Shown: positions 1 through 19,871 of the stretch, piece after piece
Position numbering within the stretch: the stretch's first letter is position 1
Layout of the letters: every line of letters starts with the position of its first letter
DNA from: Ephydatia muelleri
Lineage: Eukaryota; Porifera; Demospongiae; Spongillida; Spongillidae
Assembly: GCA_013339895.1 (NCBI GenBank)
Contig: JABACO010000009.1
Span: 10,061,625-10,125,624 of the forward strand
DNA length: 64,000 nt
Direction: 5' to 3'
Notes under the pieces: model-generated
What the model was told of the DNA's origin: nothing
The model's database searches: none
What the model saw: the letters and a program-made list of their open reading frames with translations, nothing else
Position numbers and translations under genes: made by a program

Positions 1-1004
1 CTCTCTATATCATTCATCATACTCATGCCAGAGTTATGTTAACACTTCCACATGCATACATGCACACAACATGCATATAAGCATAAGGGTAAATCCATAT
101 ATATATTTGCCACCCTTTTAACATCATGATCTAGTTTTGATGTGCTATTTTCCCTACGTGCTCTCACCATAGGAACGTGCAAAATTGCTGTCCATTTGTA
201 TACCCCTGTAGTGTACAGTTTTTAAAATGCAAGCTATTTCATTTTTCTTGCTTTTCGTGACCTCTGTCAGTTCAGCTGAGCATATCGTTAGCCTTGCAAC
301 ATTGTCCATTCCAATATGAAAATACAATTTTTGACCAAAACCTTACCATAAGTAGCTAATCATATTCCACACAAACATCTTTCTGGGACACAGATATACA
401 CTGCTTGTTTCTGTGTAAACTGCCCGAAGGAAACAAACTGTTGCAAAGGAGGGAAAAAATGGCTGCCAGCCATTTTAAGGGCTGTCCCATCGCAGAGACT
501 AGTGTCCCAGAAAGATATTCAGTTAAATATGTGCGGACATGATTAGCTACTTATGGTGAAGGTTTGGTCATATTTTTGGATACTATAAATTCATGCCCCA
601 TTTATGCTATCTGCCAAAATGTGATTAAATTTATCATTTTAGTGTGCAACTCTATAGACACAACGTGTGGATACAATTTGAATGGACAAGAATGGTGCAG
701 GGCAAAAGATATGCTTGATCGAGGTCACGAAAAACAAGTAAAAATTAAAAAAACTGTACACTACAGGAGTATACAAATGTACAGCGATTTTGCACGTTCC
801 TATGTGGAGAGCGCGTAGGGAAAATAGCACATCAAAACTAGATCATGATGTGGCAAATATATTGGATTTACCCATACATACACACGTACATACATATCTG
901 CACACACATACACACACACGTACATACATATCTGCACACACATACATACACACATGCATGAAACATGTTAAGCTGGATCACTATGTACATCTCGTCTCTT
1001 GCAG
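1..1004 (+). other. Intron of the Miro gene (partial), non-coding
   Basis: This stretch lies upstream of a Miro exon that begins at 1005 after a cag acceptor. I see no coding exon in it. It is mostly a foldback element (87-873) followed by CA-rich sequence at 874-958. Short open frames on both strands are by-products of the inverted repeat. Confidence 0.6.
87..873. mobile_element. Long-armed foldback (TIR) element, non-autonomous
   Basis: The two ends are inverted copies: GGGTAAATCCA at 87 reads inward, and TGGATTTACCC ends at 873. The match continues, with gaps, for most of each half. The left arm holds CATCATGATCTAGTTTTGATG near 122-143 and the right arm its complement near 829-849; an inner pair around 340-360 and 540-560 also matches. 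The arms are roughly 350 bp each with a short centre near 480. There is no transposase-like frame. No clear target-site duplication is visible, so the superfamily is unknown. Confidence 0.7.
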
Positions 1005-1135
1005 GAATACGCACAACAGCCAGAGGAGTATTGTCATAAGTACCGTCTACCTCTACCATTTCAAGTGTCTTGCTCTGCCCCTGAAGCAATGAACACTGTG
1101 TACACCAAGTTACTGGACGTGGCTATCAATCCGTA

Positions 1136-1230
<95 letters not shown>

Positions 1231-1554
1231 ATTGTACGTAATATGCTATGTGTTAAATGTGAGTGTGAGGGGGTATGTGTATATGTGAGTGTGTTGTGTG
1301 TATGTGTGTACGTGTATCAACATCAGTTTGTTCAGTTCTATAATACAACTTGTGCCTGCGAATGTGTTTATATCCACATGGTGTGTGCATCTCTCTCTCT
1401 CACAAACAGGGATAGAAACATTCCATCAAGCTTCCACATTCCAAGCTGGGCCAAGTTGGTAGGGATTGGACTGCTGATGGGAGCAGGGCTGGGGGCTATT
1501 GTGTACTATTTAGTCAAGACAGGCAGGTTACAAAAGGCCCATTCTCTCTACTAG
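1005..1554 (+). CDS. RHOT: Mitochondrial Rho GTPase (Miro/RHOT), C-terminal two exons
   Basis: Miro is an outer-mitochondrial-membrane GTPase that links mitochondria to motor adaptors. Only the end of the gene is in the window. Exons are 1005-1132 and 1410-1554 (stop TAG), joined in phase (AAT CC | G GAT). The encoded tail has the Miro C-terminal pattern: a PEEYCHKYRLPLPF stretch, then a Cys/Ser-Ala-Pro loop, a helix (TVYTKLLDVAINP) and a single hydrophobic segment near the end (LVGIGLLMGAGLGAIVYYL). This fits the family's C-terminal tail anchor. The 5' splice site GTAAGAG at 1133 runs straight into a (GT)n microsatellite, and the acceptor is preceded by a TC tract. The assignment rests on motif memory, so a search should confirm it. 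CERT follows on the same strand after 440 bp. Confidence 0.78.
1139..1229. repeat. (GT)n microsatellite at a Miro splice donor
   Basis: About 45 uninterrupted GT dinucleotides begin six bases after the 5' splice site of the penultimate Miro exon. Cysteine/valine-rich open frames here are artefacts. Confidence 0.95.
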
Positions 1555-1994
1555 TCTGTGTTCCAAAAAAGTGTTGTTTTTTTTTTTCTGTGATGTGTTC
1601 ATGACTCAATTATGTGAAGAGATGCGCGTCACGCAAAGAAAGTGAATGCGTGTTCTTTGTGAGCAACTGAAAGCGAAAATGTGGTGGTGTGGTTTTCGTA
1701 TCAACCACGTTTCCCATAGAACTTCGTACCGGAACGGCACTATAACGAGACCCCGTGGCTTTCATTGTACCGTTCGCTGCTCTGCGATTATAATGGTGAC
1801 GCTGCCGTCCATATCGACAGATGCTTTAATTTTTGTAAGCTCTGCTGACAGATCAGTTCCTGAGTTATTTTGACCGTATTTTACAGCAGCTTGCAATTAA
1901 ATAGTCCGCGATAATTATTCAAAAACATCTCACGTGACTACAGAGCTCACGTTTTCATGAATTTTAATAACCTCTGCTTTAACATAGCCGCGAT
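1555..1994 (+). other. Miro 3' UTR and CERT promoter region
   Basis: This 440-bp interval lies between the Miro stop codon and the CERT start codon, both on +. It must hold the Miro 3' end and the CERT promoter and 5' UTR. An AATTAAATA stretch near 1896 could serve polyadenylation. No strong TATA box or coding frame is seen. Confidence 0.4.
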
Positions 1995-10275
<8,281 letters not shown>

Positions 10276-10518
10276 TTCGATATCAGCCAATTCTCATTGT
10301 TTTTTTTTCCTCACTTCACTTCTTATTATCGCACATCGGTTCTGTGTGTGTGTGTGTTATGTCATAGTTGGAATTAAAATTATTCAGTCTGTAAACTATA
10401 AATTATTGTACGAATCATTAACACTGAGGGTGTGTGGTCGATATTTGTATTTAATTGCACAGTGAGAGCATGGAGGGTGTTCGTGGGTGGTGGAGGCATT
10501 TTCGTAGCAAATGCAAAG

Positions 10519-10999
10519 AAGCTGGAGTGCTCACACACTGGCTGCAATGGAGTGCTCACACACTGGCTGCAATGGAGTGCTCACACACTGGCTGCAATGG
10601 AGTGCTCACACACTGGCTGCAATGGAGTGCTCACGCACTGGCTGCAATGGAGTGCTCACGCACTGGCTGCAATGGAGTGCTCACGCACTGGCTGCAATGG
10701 AGTGCTCACGCACTGGCTGCAATGGAGTGCTCACACACTGGCTGCAATGGAGTGCTCACGCACTGGCTGCAATGGAGTGCTCACGCACTGGCTGCAATGG
10801 AGTGCTCACGCACTGGCTGCAATGGAGTGCTCACGCACTGGCTGCAATGGAGTGCTCACGCACTGGCTGCAATGGAGTGCTCACGCACTGGCTGCAATGG
10901 AGTGCTCACACACTGGCTGCAATGGAGTGCTCACGCACTGGCTGCAATGGAGTGCTCACACACTGGCTGCAATGGAGTGCTCACACACTGGCTGCAATG
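10519..10999. repeat. 25-bp minisatellite downstream of CERT
   Basis: About 19 copies of AGTGCTCACRCACTGGCTGC plus AATGG, with one variable site (CACACACTGG or CACGCACTGG). It begins about 245 bp after the CERT stop codon and ends 250 bp before actin A1. Because 25 is not a multiple of 3 and the unit has no stop, all three + frames are open across the array. Confidence 0.92.
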
Positions 11000-11249
11000 T
11001 ATCATTGCTAATTGTTCATCAGCTGGGCATTCTGCATTCTGTGGGTTGTAATCGACACAACAGACTTCAGGTTTGTATTTATAGCATTGGCTTCATTTGA
11101 GTTGATAGAGGTCTAATTTTGTGTGTATATAGCAGGATGCATTGAATAGTCAACAATCTTTTAAATAACAGTATACAAATGGTGTACACACAACAGTAAA
11201 AAATTGAAAGAGGACGTGTGTATAGAACTGAAACTACTGGTCCACGTTT

Positions 11250-12480
11250 TTAGAAGCACTTCTTGTGGACAATGGTGGGACCAAACTCATCATACTCCTG
11301 CTTAGAGATCCACATCTGGTGGAAGGTGGATGTGCGGGACATGAGACTGCCACCGATCCAGGCACTGTATTTGCGCTCAGGAGGAGCGATGACCTTGACC
11401 TTCACAGTGGGTGGGGCCAGGGCAGTGACCTCCTTCTGTAACCTTTCACCCATGCCGGGGAACATGGTGTTGCCTCCGGACAGAAGGATGTTAGCAAAGA
11501 GGTCATTTCTGATGTCCACATTGCACTGCGCGATGGAGTTGCAAATGATCTTGTGAATGCCTTCAGATTCCATGCCCAGGAAAGAGGGCTGGAACAATGG
11601 CTCTGGGCATCTGAATCGCTCGTTATTGATGGTCATCACCTGACCATCTGGAAGCTCGTAGCTCTTCTCCAAGCTGGAGCTCTGGGCAGCGGTCTGCATC
11701 TCCTGCTCAAAGTCCAGGGCGACGTAGCACAGCTTCTCCTTGATGTCACGGACGATTTCACGCTCAGCGGTGGTGGTGAAGGAGTAGCCACGCTCAGTCA
11801 GGATCTTCATCAGGTAGTCAGTCAGGTCACGACCACTAAAGTCCTGATGAAGGATGGCATGGGGAAGGGCACAACCCTCGTAGATGGGGACTACATGGGT
11901 GACACCATCACCAGAGTCTACCACAATACCAGTGGTACGGCCAGAGGCGTACAGGGACAGAACGGCCTGGCTCGTGACGTACATAGCTGGGGTGTTGAAG
12001 GTCTCGAACATGATCTGGGTCATCTTTTCCCGGTTGGCCTTCAGGTTGAGGGGAGGCTCGCTCAGGAGGACTGGGTGTTCCTCTGGGGCCACCCGAAGCT
12101 CGTTGTAGAAGGTGTGGTGCCAGATCTGTAAAATAGAAAGGATGAGGGAGGGGAGGAAGAAGAGTCCATGGGATGTGTAACAAATGGGCAACATTGCAAG
12201 AATTTGCCATAGGCTACTAGACTGGCCAACAGCTGACCTTCTCCATATCGTCCCAGTTGTTGAAGACACGCCGGCGGATGGGATAAGTCATGTGAAGGAC
12301 GCCTCTCTTACTCAAGGCCTCGTCTCCCACGTAGCAGTCTTTCAGGTCCAAGCTCTTGTGCCTGGGTCTGCCCAACGCTGTGGGAAAGACTGCCCTTGGG
12401 GAGTCTGAGTATCCTGTGCTAGCCCTGCACACAGTGGAGCCATTGTCGATGATCACCACTTCAATGTCACTGTCGTCAAC
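11250..12480 (-). CDS. Actin A1 (divergent type A actin)
   Basis: Exon 1 is about 12238-12480 and exon 2 is 11250-12125 (876 nt), with GT-AG borders at the same actin codon (NWDDMEK|IWHHTF) as the canonical copies. Exon 2 is intact and actin-like to the KKCF end. Exon 1 is odd: the expected initiator codon is GTT (VDDSDIE), so no ATG sits at the usual start. The first phosphate loop [15 protein letters not shown] is changed to [16 protein letters not shown], which replaces the Gly after Ser and the Lys. The DNase-loop region is shortened ([11 protein letters not shown]). Upstream is a C-tract ending AAG that could be an acceptor, so the ATG may be in an unseen 5' exon. It may be a divergent gene or an early pseudogene. 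Confidence 0.7.
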
Positions 12481-12737
12481 TCTTGGGGGGGGGGGGGGGG
12501 GGAAGACAGTCTAAATATTGCGTGGTTAGGGCTAATTTCTACCCAAGCATAAACGAATAGTGTGAGGAGGGGTGAGGGATGAGGGGTGGGGAAGCAGGCA
12601 AACAATGACACTTTGCTTTTGGGCAGAGCAGAACGCTGTGACGCCTCGAAATGGCATCACGATCATCCACATGACACAATAGCATGCAATGGTGTTCTAA
12701 TTATAGGCAATTACGGCATAGTTAACCAGACCATGGG

Positions 12738-12769
<32 letters not shown>

Positions 12770-13664
12770 CGAGGGGGTGTGTGCCTATAACCTGAAAACC
12801 TTAGCAAATAAGAACGTACGGTTTGCAAAATCTTTGGTCCATCTGACATCACCTTGCATGAAGAACGCTCACTTGCAACGTATCAGTAGATTTACGTCAG
12901 CAACGAGGCGAGCGCATAAGGTATCCCGTATGGAGTACTTGAATAATATCAGATAATGAGTACAGAGTTGATTACCAATAACGGTGCTGCTAAGCGCATT
13001 CGTATCTGCATACAGGACAACGTACATGTCAGCTCGTAGCTTGAAAGAGGCACCTCCTCCCAGCGTTTTTTATGCCTCTCGTTACGGTCACGTGACGAAT
13101 GAATAGGCGTCGGCGGTTAGCAGAGATACAAGTAGACATGTACTATATCTGAGCAGAGCAAATAAAGGATCTATTACTGTACAAATTGCATTACTTGCAA
13201 TTTACGCGCATTTAAATCGTAGAACCAGGCAATACTAATACCATTTTTCGCGTCGTGAGCAATATTCGCTCAGTTCGTTTAAAATTACTAGGCCTAGTTG
13301 AATGCGAGGCTCAGAAAGAAGATAGGATCAGCACCTAGAGTAGTGGTGTAGCAGTTTACAAGCATCAGAGTCTTTGTCGCACATATTTCAGTATTAATCT
13401 AGCTTTGTTTTGAAGCTATAATTCGGGTCGTCTGTGCTTTGTACCGGCCGATTCCTGTGGTTTGTAGGCTACTCCCACTTTTATCTCGACAACGGCACAT
13501 GCACTTGAACCAGAACTACAGCGGGGGATGAATATTACAGCAAACTATTTGAATAATAAAGGAATGGCAAGCGTTTGCATATAATGGATTCATGTAGAAA
13601 CTGAATGATTCACACAACTCTGTATACTTCTACACATAAACACAAAAAGCACACATAAAAGTTT
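12481..13664. other. Spacer between type A and type B actins (unit 1)
   Basis: This is non-coding sequence repeated, with indels, at about 23640-24885, 27805-28554 and 30765-31548. It marks the tandem unit. It contains G runs at 12486-12502 and 12739-12769 and a conserved block around 12810-13080 (CAACGAGGCGAGCGCA). It should hold the promoter of A1 and the 3' UTR of B1. Confidence 0.65.
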
Positions 13665-14936
<1,272 letters not shown>

Positions 14937-14959
14937 TTCACCTGAGCATACATGTACTC

Positions 14960-14968
14960 GGATTGGCC
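14960..14968 (-). promoter_or_regulatory. CCAAT box / 9-bp target-site duplication, proximal copy
   Basis: GGATTGGCC (GGCCAATCC on the gene strand) carries a CCAAT box about 25 bp upstream of the TATA box. The same 9 bp recurs at 22122-22130 on the other side of the transposon nest. It occurs once in the uninterrupted B4 promoter (32839-32847), so it is both promoter element and target-site duplication. Confidence 0.75.
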
Positions 14969-15234
14969 TACTCTCGTACCCAGACCCACCATGACGTAAG
15001 CGTTTATCGCTTACGACACGTACTGGTTCACAAATTGACGCGACGCGAAGCGATGCGACGTCGCGCGACGAGCGTACCAATTTGTGAACATGCAACGACA
15101 TCACATCGCGTCGCGTCGCGGGGTCGTGCGACGTGTCGCGACTTGTCGCGGAGATTTCTATTCCTGCGACGTCAAACCCCACCTCATTTCATTAAACCAC
15201 GTTAATAAATCTCGGTAAGCGTTCGTTCTAAACC

Positions 15235-17336
15235 ATGACTGAAAGCTTTATAGAGGCAGTGAGAGAGTTTCCCTGCTTGTGGAACGTCTCTTCGAAGTCA
15301 TTCAAGGATGTTCATGCCAAAGAAAATGCATGGAAAGCAATAGCGGAAAAAGTTAACTACCCTTCTTGGTGGAATTGTAGCGTATGACTTAATGTTTTTT
15401 TTGCATATGACTCGACAACCCAGGATTACATAAAAATCTTCGTGACACCTTCGTGAGAGAAATGAGAAAAGTGAAGAAAAGAGAAACTGGCGAAAAAGGT
15501 CCACCATCACTGCCGGCGGACGCAGGATTTAAAGAAAGGGGGGGTTGTAGTGGAGGGGGATCACCAAAAGGGGGAGGGTGCGGGAGGGGGATGTACCCCC
15601 TCCCGCGCGAAGCGCGGAAGCTTTTGAAAACGTTAATTCGGTGTGCTAAAATGCATGAAAAAATTTCAGCTAGCTGAGCATGCTCGTTACTTTTGAAGTA
15701 TTATGACATGGTAACTTAATTTTGCAGTATATATACATGCATGCACAAACACTCAGAAAAGTACTATTAATGTGCATGAGTTAGTCCATAAACAATGAGG
15801 CTTGGAACAATCTTCTTGGATGTTCTTGGATGATAGCTTTGCACACTACTTCAACAAGAATTCGTAATTCCGAGTAGTGCATCTCAGTGTATCCAAACAG
15901 CCTTTTGCTGCTTGTACCACTATTCCAAGGTCTGCACTAGTTGCTGCAACAACCTGCAGACGATGAGATGGTCGTTTTGGACAGAATCACTTAAGGACGA
16001 ACTGGTAGGGACGTTCGCCACATGTGATTCAGCTGTTTCTGCGACATCGAAATTGGAAGACACTTCTGGTAAGATTGGTGGGACGATCACATCCAATTGT
16101 GATTCATCTGTAACCTTGTCTGCAATGCATGGATCCGCAAAATTTTTTCACAGGGGGAACCGGGGAAGCGAGATCTTGTGCTTCTGTTGCCCTAGTATAA
16201 GTAATTTATGGTGCGTTTGAAAAAGGTTCCATTAATATGCAGAGCTCTACGAGAAAACTGAACCTACAACCTCTCTCAGTGTGCTCGTGATGCATGTACA
16301 CCATTATCATCTCAACTGTGGTTATAGGTATAGACTATGTTTAATAGGTTCAGCGGTAGCGGTAAGCAATTAATCTCATTAGTTTACATAGTGCGTTTGT
16401 TGTGGTAATCTTGCTTACCTTTTGAACAAAGATGGTACACTTTGAATTTATTATTTGACGCGTGGTTAATTAAATTTACTTATGCGTATTATGTAATAGG
16501 AGGAAAGGGGGGGTTGCAACCCCCCCAACCCCCCCCCCCCCCCCCCCTCCGTCCGCCAGTGACAATACGTATCGAGGTGGCCATTTTACAGTACGATGAC
16601 ATTCTTGTCGGACACAGTCAAACACCGAGAGTAAATATACGCTTTGCGTTTACATAAACATATGTTGTTTAGTTATCCCTTTATTAGAACCATTTCCAAT
16701 TACGACGAAAAAGATGTCAATGGAACTGTGCTAGGGGCACCGGATGATGAGTACTTTAGACTATCATTGTGTGTCCTCCATTAAGCTTTTCATATGTTTT
16801 ATTCACTATCAGTGTTGCAGACATCCCAGTTCAAGAAGTACAACAGCAAACCCCAAGTGTATCCAATTATACATCTGAGGAACCATCTGACACACAATCT
16901 GAGATATCGCAAGATAGTCAGAAAGTAACAAAAGTGAACAGTGAATGTGGTAAGCTTCTCATAAGTGACACAGCATTGGTTGTTACCATTGTAACATAAC
17001 TAACAGCTACTCCACAAAGTCAGAAAGGAATCAGAGTGGACATTGAATGTGGTACGTTTTCTATACATTACACAACAACATTCATAAAAATTACCAGCTA
17101 CCCCACAAAGTAAGAAACCCTGCAGAAGAATGGAAAAATGTGACAAGCTTTTAGTGCAATCTCTGAAAGAGCGATCACATCAGCGACAAGCCCAGAGAGA
17201 CGATATGGATACAAATTTCTGTCTAGAGGTGGCAGGGCGATTGAAGAGGCTAGCCCCAAAGGAAAATGCATTTGTTAAACTGAAAATTCTACAGTTGCTT
17301 TTTGAAGTTGAGTTTGCCAACAATGCAAGTGTGTGA
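15235..17336 (+). pseudogene. MADF/BESS-domain protein of the Harbinger element, split
   Basis: From ATG 15235 the frame reads TESFIEAVREFPCLWNVSSK and KDVHAKENAWKAIAEKV, a MADF (Myb/SANT-like) DNA-binding start. A second exon after the cag at about 15422 gives LHKNLRDTFVREMRKVKKRE, the MADF end. After a roughly 1-kb insertion come linker exons (about 16819-16949 and 17011-17051). The last exon (about 17095-17336) has the BESS-type segment FCLEVAGRLKRLAPKENAF and stops at 17336. AATAAA at 17354 suits its poly(A) signal. Such proteins partner the Harbinger transposase in binding element ends. The insertion makes the present copy doubtful as a functional gene. Confidence 0.7.
15508..16561. mobile_element. 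Possible CACTA/EnSpm-like insertion in the MADF gene
   Basis: Left end CACTGCCGGCGGACGCAGG at 15508 and inverted right end CACTGGCGGACGGAGGGG (ending at 16561) are similar. Next to both ends lie G- or C-rich runs. CACTG with CGG-rich termini resembles EnSpm elements. The body has no recognisable transposase. The target duplication is not clear. Confidence 0.45.
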
Positions 17337-17766
17337 ATTTGTAATGTGTATGAAATAAAGTGTTTTAGCTTGTTCTAGTAACGTGATGGTATTGCCAAGA
17401 CACCTCTCCAGCAGAACTATTGAAATCGTCTAAGTTGTATAATGTTCTGGTATCAGCTGCAGATTTGGAATAACTGCAATATTATAAAAGGTTCTTCATT
17501 AGAACATAATTAAACATACCGATTGCTGCTAGTCATGCCAACAGTTTGCAAACCCAAAGTTCCCTCCACCTTCCTGTGATTATGTTTCCCTCACCATCCT
17601 CTCCATCAAAAAAGCCAGCTGGGCAATAGACCATACATTCTGTATCTCTCAAAAAGTTGTGTAAAGCTATTGCTGCTTTAGCATAAGCTACAACATTATT
17701 AGGATTTGCCACAATGGGGTGTCTAAAAATACGCCACCTACAAATAAGATAACACATTCACACACA

Positions 17767-17770
17767 TTAA
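17767..17770. repeat. TTAA target site, left
   Basis: TTAA immediately precedes CCCTCCTACTGC, the left piggyBac terminus; the matching TTAA is at 20932-20935. Confidence 0.93.
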
Positions 17771-17786
17771 CCCTCCTACTGCGGAA

Positions 17787-17846
17787 GGCATATATATATG
17801 CCAAATAATTGCACTTGCGTATTGCGACGGGCATATATATATGCCC
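17787..17846. repeat. Subterminal palindromes of the piggyBac
   Basis: GGCATATATATATGCC (17787-17802) and GGGCATATATATATGCCC (17829-17846) are perfect palindromes close to the left end. They could be transposase-binding or structural sites (inference). Confidence 0.6.
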
Positions 17847-17977
17847 AGCAGGATGATTGTACGTAACGCCAGTTTGCGCGCGAAGCAAGGCGTTAATTAC
17901 AGCTGTATTGTATAATATAACTCGTACCCGACACCTGCATGCCATTCACAGTGTAGTTTTAACGATCGTAACGCGAG

Positions 17978-19871
17978 ATGGCCTCACGCCGTCATCTTCC
18001 CTCTGACCCGGAGTTCCTACTCGAATACATGGAAAACATAGAAAGCGACATAAGCGATGACGAGTTCGACGGCTATATTGACGAGGAGGAAGGTGTGTGC
18101 GGTGGCGGGATTAGTAATAACGACAGGGAAGGCGTGTGCAGTGACGTATTTGAGGAGGAGCTTGGTAGTGGTAACGACACGGAAGGCGTGTGCAGTGACG
18201 TATTTGAGGAGCATGGCTGTGGTAACGAAACGGAAGGCGTGTGCAGTGATGTGTTTGGGGAGGAGCTTGGCTGTGGTAATGACACGGAAAGCGTGTGCAG
18301 TGATGTGTTTGAAGAGGAGCTTGGCTGTGAGGAGCCAATGGAAGTAGAACTGCCACAGAGCACCACTGCTTTGACATTCCAAAGCAGTATTCCACCATTT
18401 ACACCAATCCCTGGAGTTACTGAAAAAAATGGACCACCTGCAGCCAGTGGACATTTTTTGCAAGCTTTTCAATGATCAGACGATGGTATCTGTGGTGGAA
18501 GAGACAAACAGGTATGGAAATCAATATCTCCAAAGCCACTCTGATTACTTGAAGAAGCACTGCAAGGCCCGTGCAAACCAGCTGAAAGGCAAGCCCATAA
18601 CAATGGAGGAGATGAAGAAGTTCATGGGCCTGATTATCACCATGGGCATCGTGAACATGCCCAGTATACAGCACTACTGGTGTACCAGCTGGCCATTCTC
18701 CTCATCAAACTTCTCAACTGTGATGAGCAGGGACAGGTTCCTGCTCATTTTGAAGTTCCTGCACCTTGCAGACAACAGCAAGGCAGTACCTAAAGGAGAA
18801 AGGGGTTATGACATACTCTTCAAGATCCGTCCCTTGATTACATCACTGGTTACCTCGTATCAGAGAAGTTATACAATGAACCGAGAAGTAAGTGTTGACG
18901 AGAGCATAATCTCGTACAAAGGTCGTCTCTCGTTCCTTCAGTATATGCCAAAAAAGCCCAACAAGTGGGGCATGAAGGCATGGGTGTTGGCTGAATCAGA
19001 CACAGGGTACACATGGAACTTCATTCTCTACACTGGGAAGCAGGAGAAACGGCCAGCTGGTGTTCCACTGGGCACCCACGTAGTGACAGAATTACTGAAG
19101 AAGCTGCATGGAAAAGGATACCATGTATATTTTGATAACTTTTACACCAGTCCCTACCTATGCAAGCTGTTGCTCTCCACTGGGTTTGGCAGCTGTGGTA
19201 CATTGCGGCTTGACAGGAAGGATGTGCCGAAATCATTCCAGAAAGCTGATGTTGCGCTGGGTGAAGTTGTTCACTACAAGGATGGAGAACTCATGGGCCT
19301 GAAATGGAGAGACAAGAGGGTTGTAGCACTACTAACTACCATCCATAAGGAGGGCACTGTCACAAAACAGAGGAGGAGAAAGGGTGCCACTGGTGGACAT
19401 CAGACGGTACAAAAACCACTGGGTATTGATCAATACAATGCATACATGGGTGGGGTGGATAAGTCTGATCAGTTAGTAACATACTATGGCTACAACAACT
19501 TTTCAAGAAAATGGTGGAAAAGGGTTTATTTTCACCTGTTAGATGTGACACTTGTGAATGCATATGTCCTTTACTACAAAACCTGCGAGGGCAAAGTTTT
19601 GTCTCACATGGATTTCAGAATAGAAGTGGCGAAGGGCCTCATAGGAGCTGAATGCTTCACTTCACTACAATTGGCACCAGTGGTAGACAGTCCAGCAAGA
19701 CTGATTGGACACAATCATTTTCCAGAGCCATCAGGTCAACATGACTGTGAGGTGTGCAGCAACAGGAAATCAGGAAAACGAAAAACAACAACATACATAT
19801 GTTGCAGCTGTAAAGTCCCCCTTTGTGTTTATCCATGTTTTAAAACCTACCATACTGTAATGCATTATTGA
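17978..19871 (+). pseudogene. piggyBac transposase (DDE_Tnp_1_7), one frameshift
   Basis: The first frame runs 17978-18475 and the second 18429-19871 (480 aa), overlapping at an A7 run (18423-18429). A one-base slip there would join them into about 630 aa, the usual piggyBac size. The N-terminal part is acidic, with 4-5 repeats of an EGVCSDVFEEELG unit. In the second frame the catalytic aspartates are present: D157 (SVDESI), D236 (YFDNFY) and D344 (GGVDKSD). W181 lies in PNKWGMK. The C-terminus has the cysteine-rich zinc domain (CEVC, ICCSCKVPLCVYPC). Apart from the A7 slip it looks recent and intact. It could be a true mutation, an assembly error, or transcriptional slippage. Confidence 0.9.

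Noticed and set aside
1141..1554. A 137-codon frame starting in the GT array and including the Miro last exon
   Set aside because: The first part is microsatellite; only the part after the acceptor at 1409 is coding.
11553..12131. Long + strand open frames antisense to actin exon 2 (also at 13680, 24826, 31564, 45979)
   Set aside because: They recur at every actin copy and mirror the codon pattern of the - strand gene; the actin frame with its splice sites and motifs explains them.
18017..18472. - strand frames opposite the piggyBac N-terminal repeats
   Set aside because: Shadow frames of the GTGTGCAGTGA-type coding repeat; the + frame joins to the transposase.
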